From NCBI GenBank assembly GCA_041391765.1, contig JAWKNJ010000014.1, forward strand, positions 1 through 64,000: a stretch of 64,000 bases of DNA. Direction: 5' to 3'. The stretch is from SHAN690 sp041391765. GTDB taxonomy: Bacteria > Bacteroidota > Bacteroidia > Flavobacteriales_G > Salibacteraceae. Below the pieces are notes generated by a model. That model was not told where the DNA came from, made no database searches, and saw nothing but the letters and a program-made list of their open reading frames with translations. This document shows positions 27,608 to 35,343 of this stretch, in pieces (position 1 is the first letter of the stretch; each line of letters begins with the position of its first letter). The translations under genes and the position numbers were made by a program.

Positions 27608-28221
27608 TGGACGAAGCGACATTTGTGAAGCGAATGTCTCAATACATGCCCGAGCCCGCCTGCAAATTGGGTTATAAGTGGCTTTCAAAATACCCTTCAA
27701 AACTTCGAATCACAAAGCCACGAAACTCAAAGCTTGGAGACTTTCGCATTAAGGATAGAAAGTCGATTCCCGCTATCAGCGTGAATGGAGATTTGAATCC
27801 GTATTCATTTACCATCACTTTCACTCATGAAGTCGCTCATCTCATTGACTGGACAGAGAGATTGTCACTCAAAAACCCACACGGTGATTCATGGAAAAGT
27901 GTTTATGTGGAATTGCTGAATCAATTGCAGGAGAACCAAGCCTTTCCACCAGAGTTAGTTCCTATCATTGACCGCCATATTAAATCGCCAAAAGCTGCTT
28001 CATGCTCTGATCCCATTCTTCTTGAAGAGCTGAGGAAGTACGACTCAAGTAGTTCATTGATTCTCAAAGAAATTCATGATGGCGCAAAATTCCGCCTAAA
28101 AAATTCTAGGGTCTTTGAGCGAGGCGAATTGAGGAGAACACGCTACATGTGCACGGAAGTGAGCACCGGACGCGTCTTTTTAGTTCACGGACAAAGTGAA
28201 GTCGAACTAGTCAATCCCTAA
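27607..28221 (+). CDS. SprT-like zinc-metalloprotease-fold protein
   Basis: The protein of about 204 aa contains the HExxH zinc motif as HEVAH (near residue 84) in the context TFTHEVAHLIDWTERLSLKNPHGDSWKSVY, with the downstream His and Asp-Ser-Trp typical of SprT-like proteins. A C-terminal part (residues about 150-204) is beta-rich with no Cys cluster of a classical zinc ribbon. SprT-like proteins are often linked to DNA-protein crosslink repair, but bacterial members are uncharacterised. The frame is open to 27523, but that would run through the small lipoprotein gene, and the ATG at 27607 fits the TGATG junction. Confidence 0.8.
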   Translation: MDEATFVKRMSQYMPEPACKLGYKWLSKYPSKLRITKPRNSKLGDFRIKDRKSIPAISVNGDLNPYSFTITFTHEVAHLIDWTERLSLKNPHGDSWKSVYVELLNQLQENQAFPPELVPIIDRHIKSPKAASCSDPILLEELRKYDSSSSLILKEIHDGAKFRLKNSRVFERGELRRTRYMCTEVSTGRVFLVHGQSEVELVNP

Positions 28222-28234
28222 CCTTTAGTTCAAA

Positions 28235-28262
28235 TTGAAAACCTTGCATAAGGTTACATTTG
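28235..28262 (+). promoter_or_regulatory. Bacteroidota-type promoter for manC
   Basis: TTG at 28235-28237, a 17-base spacer and TACATTTG at 28255-28262 match the Bacteroidota consensus. The site lies 18 bases before the ATG at 28281 and overlaps the upstream in-frame TTG at 28260, which argues that translation starts at 28281. Confidence 0.65.
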
Positions 28263-28280
28263 CGCCTAAATTGGAGAAGA

Positions 28281-29372
28281 ATGGATAGCAATGTGTATTG
28301 TGTAATCATGGCTGGAGGGGTTGGAAGCAGGTTTTGGCCAATGAGTCGTCAAAATATGCCGAAACAGTACTTAGATATTTTAGGAACCGGATCCTCACTT
28401 ATCCAATTGACAAAAACTCGCTTTGACGACCTGTGTCAAAACGAGAATTTTTTGGTGGTTACGTCCAAGGAATACTACGATATCACAGCTGAGCATTTGC
28501 CGCAGCTTGGCGCTGATCAGATTCTTGCAGAGCCATCAAGAAAAAACACAGCTCCTTGCGTGGCCTATGCTGCCTATAAACTGTGGAAAACCAATCCGGA
28601 TGCCGTTATGGTCATTACCCCGGCTGACCACATCATTCTTCATCAGGATCACTTTAAGTCAACTGTGGCGACAGCCATCAAGCATGCAAAAGAAACCGGT
28701 CATCTCATTACGTTGGGCATCCGACCCACTCGTCCAGATTCAGGCTATGGGTACATCCAATTTCATCGAGAATCAGAGTATGGATCCGAGATGATCAAAC
28801 GAGTAAAGACATTTACCGAGAAACCATCCGTAGATCTTGCATTACAATTTTTGCAAAGCGGTGACTTCTATTGGAACAGTGGTATGTTTATATGGAAAGC
28901 GGCATCCATAGTAGAAGCGTTCGAAAAACACATGCCCGATTTGGCAAAGAGTTTTGAAGAACAGCTTGGTGCCTTGAATACGAATGAAGAAGCCGCTGCG
29001 ATCAACAATATCTATTCTGAATGCACAAGTATCTCCATTGACTACGGCATTATGGAACGTGCGCAAAACGTTGATGTAGTTCTTGGTAACGACTTTGGAT
29101 GGTCTGACCTTGGCACCTGGGGAAGCTTGTTCGAACAACTCAAAAAACCAATTGAATCTAATGTGTCCATTGGAGGAAAAATCCGAACCTATGACACTGA
29201 CCAAAGCATCGTCATGGTGCCAAAAGATAAGCTAGCAGTTGTTCAGGGCTTAACCAACTACATCGTAATTGACACGCAAGACGTTCTCCTTATTTGTCAA
29301 AAAGACGAGGAGCAAAAAATCAAGCAATTCGTTCAGGACCTTAAGCAGGATAAGGAGTCGAGGTATCTATAA
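28281..29372 (+). CDS. manC: Mannose-1-phosphate guanylyltransferase
   Basis: The enzyme of about 363 aa makes GDP-mannose from mannose-1-phosphate and GTP, a precursor for surface polysaccharides. It shows the nucleotidyltransferase signature CVIMAGGVGSRFWPMSRQNMPKQ (residues about 6-28), EPSRKNTAPCVAYA, TPADHIILHQDHF, TFTEKPSVDLA, FYWNSGMFIW and NDFGWSDLGTWGSL. It lacks the C-terminal isomerase domain of the bifunctional enteric form, as usual for this shorter class. The start is set by the promoter at 28235-28262. No sugar-nucleotide gene is adjacent. Confidence 0.93.
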   Translation: MDSNVYCVIMAGGVGSRFWPMSRQNMPKQYLDILGTGSSLIQLTKTRFDDLCQNENFLVVTSKEYYDITAEHLPQLGADQILAEPSRKNTAPCVAYAAYKLWKTNPDAVMVITPADHIILHQDHFKSTVATAIKHAKETGHLITLGIRPTRPDSGYGYIQFHRESEYGSEMIKRVKTFTEKPSVDLALQFLQSGDFYWNSGMFIWKAASIVEAFEKHMPDLAKSFEEQLGALNTNEEAAAINNIYSECTSISIDYGIMERAQNVDVVLGNDFGWSDLGTWGSLFEQLKKPIESNVSIGGKIRTYDTDQSIVMVPKDKLAVVQGLTNYIVIDTQDVLLICQKDEEQKIKQFVQDLKQDKESRYL

Positions 29373-29377
29373 GAGAG

Positions 29378-29425
29378 CAAGCTCAATTTCAAATTCAAGC
29401 TCACAACGCTTTTAAATTGAGCTTG
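29378..29425. terminator. Inverted repeat between convergent manC and fumC
   Basis: CAAGCTCAATTT (29378-29389) and AAATTGAGCTTG (29414-29425) form a perfect 12-bp stem with a 24-nt loop between the convergent stops of manC (29372) and fumC (29443). It probably blocks transcription from both sides; the T-tracts are short. Confidence 0.5.
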
Positions 29426-29442
29426 TACTTGGGTCTGAACAT

Positions 29443-30837
29443 CTAGAGACTTCCAATCATTTTAGTAGGATCCACCCACTGATCGAATTCCTCGGCCGTT
29501 AGGTAACCCAGATTCACGGCTTCTTCCTTCAACGTAGTGTGATTCTTGTGCGCTGTCTTTGCGATTTTAGCGGCTGCCTCGTATCCGATTTTAGTATTTA
29601 AAGCGGTCACCAACATCAATGAGTTGTCCAGATTCTGCTTGATGCGAGCGTGATTCGGCTCGATTCCGATTGCACAGTTTTCGTTGAATGAAACACACGC
29701 ATCACCTATCAGCCTTGCGCTCATCAGCAGATTGTGCGCCATCATTGGCTTGAACACATTAAGCTCAAAATGCCCGTTTGCACCACCAGTTGTGACAGCC
29801 ACATCATTTCCAATCACCTGAGCACAAACCATGGTCATGGCTTCAGCTTGAGTCGGATTAACCTTACCGGGCATAATACTCGAACCTGACTCATTCTCAG
29901 GAATCGATAATTCGCCAATTCCACAACGTGGTCCGCTAGCCAATAAGCGTATGTCATTGGCTATCTTCATCAAGCTCACAGCCAATTGCTTGAGCGCACC
30001 ATGTGTTTCAACGATAGCGTCATGTGAGGCAAGTGCTTCAAACTTATTCTCTGCTGTCTTGAAGGGATGACCTGTAAACTCTGTGATCTTCTTTGCAACC
30101 AGTTCGGAATACCCTCTTGGGGTGTTGATCCCAGTGCCAACTGCGGTTCCGCCCAATGCAATCTCGCTCAGGTGATCTAAAGTGTTTCTAAGAGCCTTAA
30201 GTCCATGATTCAATTGGCTCACATATCCACTTAACTCCTGACCAACAGTCAACGGTGTGGCATCCATGAGGTGAGTGCGACCAATCTTCACCACTCCCAT
30301 GAATTCTTTTGCCTTAGCTGCAAGAGTATCCCTAAGCATCTCAACTCCGGGAATCGTAGTCTCCACCACCATCTTGTAACTGGCAATGTGCATTCCTGTT
30401 GGGAAAGTATCATTGGATGATTGCGACTTGTTCACATCATCATTCGGATGAATTGGGCTTTTTCCTTCGCCCAATTTTCCTCCGTCTAACACATGAGCAC
30501 GATTAGAAACCACCTCGTTCACGTTCATGTTTGACTGTGTTCCCGATCCTGTTTGCCAAATCACCAATGGAAATTGATCATCATGCTTTCCAGCCAAAAT
30601 CTCATCGCACACTTTAGAAATCAAGTCCCGCTTCTCTGGGCTCAATACACCTAAGTCACAATTGGCGTGAGCAGCGGCTTTCTTCAAATACGCAAACCCG
30701 TGAACTACTTCCTTCGGCATGCTCGCTTCGGCACCAATCCTAAAGTTGTTTCGCGAACGCTCAGTTTGCGCTCCCCAGTACTTGTCCGCGGGCACTTTTA
30801 CTTCACCCATCGTGTCATGTTCAATTCTGAAATCCAT
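29443..30837 (-). CDS. fumC: Class II fumarate hydratase
   Basis: FumC interconverts fumarate and malate in the citric acid cycle without an iron-sulfur cluster. The 464-aa length is standard. Conserved blocks are KYWGAQTERSRNNF near the N-terminus, SGTQSNMNVNEVVSNRA, HPNDDVNKSQSSNDTFPT (substrate binding), KIGRTHLMDATPLTVGQE and the fumarase/aspartase signature GSSIMPGKVNPTQAEA near residue 320. It stands alone between the convergent manC gene and a divergently read small membrane protein. Confidence 0.96.
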   Translation of the reverse strand: MDFRIEHDTMGEVKVPADKYWGAQTERSRNNFRIGAEASMPKEVVHGFAYLKKAAAHANCDLGVLSPEKRDLISKVCDEILAGKHDDQFPLVIWQTGSGTQSNMNVNEVVSNRAHVLDGGKLGEGKSPIHPNDDVNKSQSSNDTFPTGMHIASYKMVVETTIPGVEMLRDTLAAKAKEFMGVVKIGRTHLMDATPLTVGQELSGYVSQLNHGLKALRNTLDHLSEIALGGTAVGTGINTPRGYSELVAKKITEFTGHPFKTAENKFEALASHDAIVETHGALKQLAVSLMKIANDIRLLASGPRCGIGELSIPENESGSSIMPGKVNPTQAEAMTMVCAQVIGNDVAVTTGGANGHFELNVFKPMMAHNLLMSARLIGDACVSFNENCAIGIEPNHARIKQNLDNSLMLVTALNTKIGYEAAAKIAKTAHKNHTTLKEEAVNLGYLTAEEFDQWVDPTKMIGSL

Positions 30838-30890
30838 CGCTGTAATTATTGTACAAGTTGATTTATATTCGCTGCCAAATGTAAAATGCC

Positions 30891-31067
30891 ATGGGCGAAT
30901 ACTTCGGTTTATTTATTTTCCTTGGAATCTTTTTAATGGCATTCTGGCTGTTGCTTTTCCTTGTTGGTTTTCTTGGATATTGGGCTACAATGGGGGCATT
31001 AAACAGCCTTATGCCGAACATGTTCAAAAAGAAGGAAGAAGAGATAGCTCAGGAAATGGACGTCTAG
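30891..31067 (+). CDS. Small single-span membrane protein (58 aa)
   Basis: This 58-codon frame (ATG 30891 to TAG 31067) encodes MGEYFGLFIFLGIFLMAFWL then LLFLVGFLGYWATMGALNSL and a charged tail with FKKKEEEIAQEMDV. The hydrophobic stretch spans about residues 5-32 and would form one or two membrane helices; the tail is lysine- and glutamate-rich. The stop is one base away from the stop of the convergent prfB gene, so the space is fully used, as for a real gene. The family is not recognised. A near-consensus TATATTCG lies about 20 bases upstream. Confidence 0.6.
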   Translation: MGEYFGLFIFLGIFLMAFWLLLFLVGFLGYWATMGALNSLMPNMFKKKEEEIAQEMDV

Positions 31068-31068
31068 T

Positions 31069-32181
31069 CTATTCCGCCTCGCCTTCGTAGGTCAATTTTC
31101 CAGACCACCACATCAGAAATCCTTCCAGGAATTCATCTATTTCACCGTTCAAAACGGCATCTGTGTTTGTCGTTTCTACCCCCGTACGCACATCTTTGAC
31201 AAGCTTATAAGGATGCAACACGTAGTTACGAATCTGGCTTCCCCATTCAATTTTTTTCTTGTTGGCTTCGATTTCAGCCTGCTTCGCTCTTCGTTCCTCC
31301 AGTTCACGTTCATAAAGTCGTGACTTCAACAACTGAATCGCCTTTTCGCGGTTCTGAAGCTGTGAGCGAGTTTCGGTGTTTTCAATAACGATCCCTGATG
31401 GTTTGTGTCTCAATCGAACTCCGGTTTCTACCTTGTTGACGTTCTGTCCACCGGCCCCGCTCGAACGGAAAGTGTCCCATTCAATATCGGAAGGATTGAC
31501 TTTAATCTCGATTGTATCATCCACCAATGGATATACATAAACCGAAACGAAAGATGTGTGACGCTTTGCGTTGGAATCAAATGGCGATATGCGCACTAAT
31601 CGATGAACCCCATTCTCCCCCTTCAAATATCCAAAGGCGAACTCACCGGTTATTTCAAGGGTCACGGTTTTCACTCCAGCTACATCGCCTTCCTGGTAGT
31701 TGAGCTCAGCTACCTTGTATCCATTTTTCTCCGACCACATCATGTACATACGCATGAGCATTGATGCCCAATCGCAGCTTTCTGTTCCACCCGCACCTGC
31801 GGTGATTTGCAACACTGCATCCAGGCTGTCTTCTTCTGAGGACAACATGTTCTTCATCTCAAGATCCTCCAACAGCTTCTCGAGCTTTGAGTTCTGAGCA
31901 GAAACTTCCTTTTCGGTAGCTTCTCCTTCCTTGTAAAACTCATGCAGCACCTTCAGGTCATCCAATGCGGTAGCGATCGCGTCATAAGAGTTTGTCCAGA
32001 CCTTTTTCTTGTTGATTTGTTTAACGATTCCTTCAGCTTTTTTGGGGTCATTCCAAAAATTTGGATCGTGTGTCTGCTGTTCCTCGTCCGCGATTTGGGC
32101 CTTCTTGTGATCAATGTCTAGATAGCCCTTCAATGCAACAACCCTCTCCTCGTAATCCCTAATGTCATCCAATGTAATCAT
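31069..32181 (-). CDS. prfB: Peptide chain release factor 2
   Basis: RF2 ends translation at UGA and UAA codons. The protein of about 370 aa shows the peptidyl-hydrolysis motif SSGAGGQNVNKVETGVRLRH (GGQ) and the class I release-factor core. The start at 32181 (MITLDDIRDYEERVVALKGY) matches the family; the frame is open to 32250, but that would overlap recX. The usual programmed +1 frameshift at the LKGYL-D junction is absent: the codons read GGC TAT CTA GAC with no in-frame UGA, so the gene is translated in one frame. A 31-base gap separates it from recX upstream. Confidence 0.94.
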   Translation of the reverse strand: MITLDDIRDYEERVVALKGYLDIDHKKAQIADEEQQTHDPNFWNDPKKAEGIVKQINKKKVWTNSYDAIATALDDLKVLHEFYKEGEATEKEVSAQNSKLEKLLEDLEMKNMLSSEEDSLDAVLQITAGAGGTESCDWASMLMRMYMMWSEKNGYKVAELNYQEGDVAGVKTVTLEITGEFAFGYLKGENGVHRLVRISPFDSNAKRHTSFVSVYVYPLVDDTIEIKVNPSDIEWDTFRSSGAGGQNVNKVETGVRLRHKPSGIVIENTETRSQLQNREKAIQLLKSRLYERELEERRAKQAEIEANKKKIEWGSQIRNYVLHPYKLVKDVRTGVETTNTDAVLNGEIDEFLEGFLMWWSGKLTYEGEAE

Positions 32182-32212
32182 GCCGCGCGAAGGTAAGATG
32201 TGGAATCGAGTC

Positions 32213-32683
32213 TTACTTGACTCTGCTGAGCAGTTGTGAAAAGTCCGCATAAGCGTAGCCCTTTTGTGCTAAATACCGGCTCATTTTCTGTTTTCGCTCG
32301 AACTGATTTCCGGTCAACTCCTTCGATTTCTTTTCGATCAATTTTTGAATCGTAGCTTCATAATCAGACTCATCAATTTCTTCCATTGCCATGGTAATCA
32401 TCCTAGAATGCACTTGCCTGGCCTTAAGTTCAGCCACGATCCTGACTTTGCCCCAATGCTTATTGTAAAAATGACCTCGGACATAGCTTCTCGCGTAGCG
32501 TTCCTCATTCAGCAAGTTTTCTTCAATCATCTGCGTAATAGCAGTGTTGACATCCTGCCTCCAAAGGCCTAACTCGTACAACTTGTCACGGACTTCTTTG
32601 TGGCAACGGTCGCGATAGTTGCAATACGTTCTAATCTTCGGCAGAACGTCTTTCAAATCAGCCTTTTTTTTGGTTATTGCCAT
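32213..32683 (-). CDS. recX: Regulatory protein RecX
   Basis: RecX binds and inhibits RecA filaments. The 156-aa protein has three-helix RecX repeats with CNYRDRCHKEVRDKLYELG, MIEENLLNEERYARSYVRGHFYNKHWGKVRI and the C-terminal KQKMSRYLAQKGYAYADFSQLL. Length and motifs fit the family. It is followed by prfB on the same strand. recA is not in the window. An intrinsic terminator separates it from the upstream RNase G gene. Confidence 0.87.
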   Translation of the reverse strand: MAITKKKADLKDVLPKIRTYCNYRDRCHKEVRDKLYELGLWRQDVNTAITQMIEENLLNEERYARSYVRGHFYNKHWGKVRIVAELKARQVHSRMITMAMEEIDESDYEATIQKLIEKKSKELTGNQFERKQKMSRYLAQKGYAYADFSQLLSRVK

Positions 32684-32710
32684 GAAACGAATGTAAAGTC
32701 AAGAAACAAA

Positions 32711-32735
32711 AAACCCGATTCAATGAATCGGGTTT
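32711..32735 (-). terminator. Intrinsic terminator after the RNase G gene
   Basis: AAACCCGATTC and GAATCGGGTTT form a perfect 11-bp stem with a 3-nt loop, followed on the minus strand by TTTGTTTC. It lies just past the stop of the minus-strand RNase G gene (32739) and before recX (32683), so it separates these two units. Confidence 0.85.
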
Positions 32736-32738
32736 AGT

Positions 32739-34298
32739 TTAGAATAGAATCTCATTGCCTTCCTTGTCCAAAAACTCATAATCGAGCAAGGTCAAGGCAG
32801 TCTTGGGCTCAATAGGTACCCATTTCTTGTACTCTTTGAACCACTTCCTTTGGAAGCCATACATGTTCTTCTGCAAGTAAGCAGAAACAAATGGATGTGC
32901 AGCAATGCTCACCGTACGGCCCTTCTGTTCTTCAAATAATGCGCGAAGGTTGTTTTCGATTTCATCAACAACGGTGATGGCAGCTTGAACTTCACCTGTA
33001 CCGTTACAGGTCGGACAAACCTCGGCAGTCTTGATCTCCATTTCCGGACGAACACGCTGACGAGTGATCTCCACCAAACCGAATCGACTCACAGGCAACA
33101 CCTGATGCTTGGCACGATCTGCCGACATGAACTCACGCAATTTGTTCTGCAGCGTCTTCCTGTTTTCATTTTGACGCATGTCAATAAAATCGATCACAAC
33201 CAAACCACCCATATCGCGAAGTCGGAGCTGACGAGCAATTTCTTCAGCAGCTTCAATATTTACCTTGATCGCGTTGTTCTCCTGGTTTGTTTCCTGTTTG
33301 GCCGTATTTCCGCTGTTCACATCAATCACGTGCATCGCTTCCGTATGCTCAATGACCAAGTAAGCGCCACTTTTCATCGTCACATGCTTTCCAAAAAGTG
33401 ATTTGATCTGCTTCTCGATGCCGAAATGCTCCATTATATCGGTCTTCCCCTTGTGAAGCTTGACAATCTTCTCGCTTTCCGGAGAAATAGTCTTGAGATA
33501 GGCACAAATGTCTGAGTGTAGCGCTTCATCATCCGTGACGATTTGATTGAATGAAGGACTTAAAAGGTCACGAAGGATGGCATTTGTTCGGTCGATCTCA
33601 CCCAACACCTTTTTCGGTGGTTTTGTAGAGGTGAAATTGTCAAATGCCTGTTTCCAACGATCAACCAAGTTGCGCAAGTCAGAATCAAGTTCGGCAACTC
33701 GCTTATCCTCTGCAACAGTGCGAACAATGACTCCAAAATTCTTGGGTCGAATGCTTGATATGAGCCTGCGAAGACGTTCGCGTTCTTCACGGCTTTTAAT
33801 TTTCTGAGACACGGAAATTCGCTCACTGAATGGCACCAATACCAAGTATCGGCCTGCAATGCTGATTTCACATGTTAGGCGCGGGCCCTTTGTCGAAATG
33901 GGTTCTTTCGCAATTTGCACCAGCAGATATCGATTGGCCTTGACAACCTGATCGATCTTGCCGTTTTTATCAATGTCCGGCTGAATTTCGAAATCATTCA
34001 GTAGACCAGAATTCCGTTTACCGGTAATCCCTTCCGATATAAATTTCTGCAACGATGCGGCCTGTGGCCCCATATCGTGATAATGCAGAAATGCATCTTT
34101 TTCGTAACCTACGTCAACAAAAGCCGCGTTTAGCCCGGGGACGAGTCGCTTTATTCTACCAAGGAAAATATCACCCACGTTGAAACCCTTGTCGAGTTTC
34201 TCGTTGTGATATTCTACAAGTCCTTTGTTTTCAAGAAGAGCAATATTGACTTCACCATCCCCCGAGCGAATGATCATTTCTTTACTGATTTCACTCAC
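32739..34298 (-). CDS. rng: Ribonuclease E/G family protein
   Basis: This 519-aa endoribonuclease matures rRNA and starts mRNA decay. It has an N-terminal S1 RNA-binding domain (about residues 36-125, GDIFLGRIKRLVPGLNAAFVDVGYEKDAFLH), the RNase H-like and catalytic region with DVNSGNT and VVIDFIDMRQNENR (two catalytic Asp) near residues 325-375, and the zinc-link CPTCNGTG near 436. It lacks the long C-terminal scaffold of RNase E. The start codon is GTG. It lies downstream of the 30-aa ribosomal-type protein on the same strand, a frequent neighbour in Bacteroidota. Confidence 0.93.
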   Translation of the reverse strand: MSEISKEMIIRSGDGEVNIALLENKGLVEYHNEKLDKGFNVGDIFLGRIKRLVPGLNAAFVDVGYEKDAFLHYHDMGPQAASLQKFISEGITGKRNSGLLNDFEIQPDIDKNGKIDQVVKANRYLLVQIAKEPISTKGPRLTCEISIAGRYLVLVPFSERISVSQKIKSREERERLRRLISSIRPKNFGVIVRTVAEDKRVAELDSDLRNLVDRWKQAFDNFTSTKPPKKVLGEIDRTNAILRDLLSPSFNQIVTDDEALHSDICAYLKTISPESEKIVKLHKGKTDIMEHFGIEKQIKSLFGKHVTMKSGAYLVIEHTEAMHVIDVNSGNTAKQETNQENNAIKVNIEAAEEIARQLRLRDMGGLVVIDFIDMRQNENRKTLQNKLREFMSADRAKHQVLPVSRFGLVEITRQRVRPEMEIKTAEVCPTCNGTGEVQAAITVVDEIENNLRALFEEQKGRTVSIAAHPFVSAYLQKNMYGFQRKWFKEYKKWVPIEPKTALTLLDYEFLDKEGNEILF

Positions 34299-34338
34299 TT
34301 TGTTGAATTTATAGCCGGGGGGCTGTTATATGCGAAGA

Positions 34339-34431
34339 TTACTTCTTCTTCTTGTGACGATTTTTTCTCAAACGCTTCTTGCGCTTGTGAGTCGCCATCT
34401 TATGACGTTTTCTCTTTTTACCGCTTGGCAT
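34339..34431 (-). CDS. 30-aa basic protein, AURKAIP1/COX24 (mS38-like) ribosomal type
   Basis: The frame from ATG (34429-34431) to TAA (34339-34341) codes for 30 residues beginning MPSGKKRKRHKMATHKRKKR and ending with a Lys tail; about 19 of 30 residues are Lys or Arg. I recognise this as the conserved Bacteroidota mini-protein with a domain related to the mitochondrial small-subunit protein mS38. It is expected to bind rRNA. It sits between the TPR gene and the RNase G gene on the same strand. Family assignment is from memory of the sequence pattern; the coding nature is clear from the unusual basic composition. Confidence 0.8.
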   Translation of the reverse strand: MPSGKKRKRHKMATHKRKKRLRKNRHKKKK

Positions 34432-34435
34432 CTCT

Positions 34436-34927
34436 TTAATTAATTTGATTCAACATTGTTTCAGCTTCTTCTTTAAGCTGAATATTATTTTTATCACTTG
34501 CAACGAAACGTTCCAAATGTGCTTTCGCCAATTCTGTTTGACCCAATTGCAACTTTGCGACACCCAACCAGTAATCTGATTCAGTGAACTGAGGGTCAAT
34601 CTGCTTTACAATTTCAAATCGCTCGACCACCTTCTCCCATTGTCCTGTTTGGGCTGAAAATTTACCCAAATGATACTGTGCTCTGAAATTCTCAGGATGC
34701 TCATCTGCAATGGATCGCAGCAGCAAAATTCCCTGCATGGGAGCCTCGCTGGATATGATCTTCAACGCAGAATCAATATCATTCTCAACCGTAGGTGGTT
34801 CCGCATTTGCAGCCGGAGCTTCAGTAGCAGCAACCGTAGCAGGCTGGTGAGGAGCAAGAAGCAAAAGAACAATCACAGCACCTGTTAGTGCCAGCAGCGC
34901 CCAATGGCCAGATTTGAAGCCGGACAT
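34436..34927 (-). CDS. Membrane-anchored tetratricopeptide-repeat protein
   Basis: The protein of 163 aa has one N-terminal transmembrane helix (about residues 8-24), a Pro-Ala linker and about two and a half TPR units: GILLLRSIADEHPENFRAQYHLGKFSAQTGQWEKVVERF and DYWLGVAKLQLGQTELAKAHLERF. TPRs mediate protein binding. The partner is unknown. It is 4 bases after HU on the same strand and 4 bases before the mini ribosomal-type gene, so these genes likely form one transcript with RNase G. ATG at 34927 is preferred over TTG at 34930. Confidence 0.83.
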   Translation of the reverse strand: MSGFKSGHWALLALTGAVIVLLLLAPHQPATVAATEAPAANAEPPTVENDIDSALKIISSEAPMQGILLLRSIADEHPENFRAQYHLGKFSAQTGQWEKVVERFEIVKQIDPQFTESDYWLGVAKLQLGQTELAKAHLERFVASDKNNIQLKEEAETMLNQIN

Positions 34928-34931
34928 CAAT

Positions 34932-35222
34932 TTACTTAACCTTCACAGTCTTCTTAACCTGATCAACGAAGGTCTTAGCAGGTTTGAAAGAAGGAATGTT
35001 GTGAGCAGGAATAATAAGTGTTGTGTTCTTTGAGATGTTACGGCCTGTTTTCTCAGCACGCTTCTTCACGATAAAGCTTCCGAAGCCTCTCAAATAAACA
35101 TTCTCATTACGAGCCAACGAGTTCTTCACGCTATCCATAAACGCCTCAACAGTGGTTAGAACTTCCACTTTGTCCAATCCGGTCTTGTCTGCAATTTCAT
35201 TGACTATTTCTGCCTTGGTCAT
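34932..35222 (-). CDS. HU family DNA-binding protein
   Basis: The 96-aa protein is a histone-like HU/IHF member: MTKAEIVNEIADKTGLDKVEV at the start, the core VYLRGFGSFIVKKRAEKTGRN and the arm with IPAHNIPSFKPAKTF, the Pro that intercalates DNA. HU bends and packages DNA. It leads the minus-strand group HU-TPR-mS38-like-RNase G, divergent from mutY. A -7-like TATATTTG lies 63 bases upstream of its start, leaving a rather long leader. Confidence 0.95.
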   Translation of the reverse strand: MTKAEIVNEIADKTGLDKVEVLTTVEAFMDSVKNSLARNENVYLRGFGSFIVKKRAEKTGRNISKNTTLIIPAHNIPSFKPAKTFVDQVKKTVKVK

Positions 35223-35284
35223 AATTTTTATCGATTATAAACTTTTGATATTCAGTTGTTTTACCCGCCCCAAAAAACGGGCTG

Positions 35285-35292
35285 CAAATATA
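35285..35292 (-). promoter_or_regulatory. -7 promoter element for the HU gene
   Basis: On the minus strand TATATTTG matches the TAnnTTTG consensus exactly. No clear TTG lies 17-20 bases further upstream, so only the -7 element is supported. The leader of about 60 bases contains a GC-rich inverted segment (CCCG...CGGG). Confidence 0.4.
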
Positions 35293-35343
35293 GAATCATT
35301 TGGAAACTAGAAAAAGGGTTAGTCAAAGTATTTTCGCTGCCTC

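Noticed and set aside
32181..32250. Longer N-terminus of prfB
   Set aside because: It would overlap recX and adds residues not matching RF2 proteins; MITLDDIRDYEERV is the typical start.
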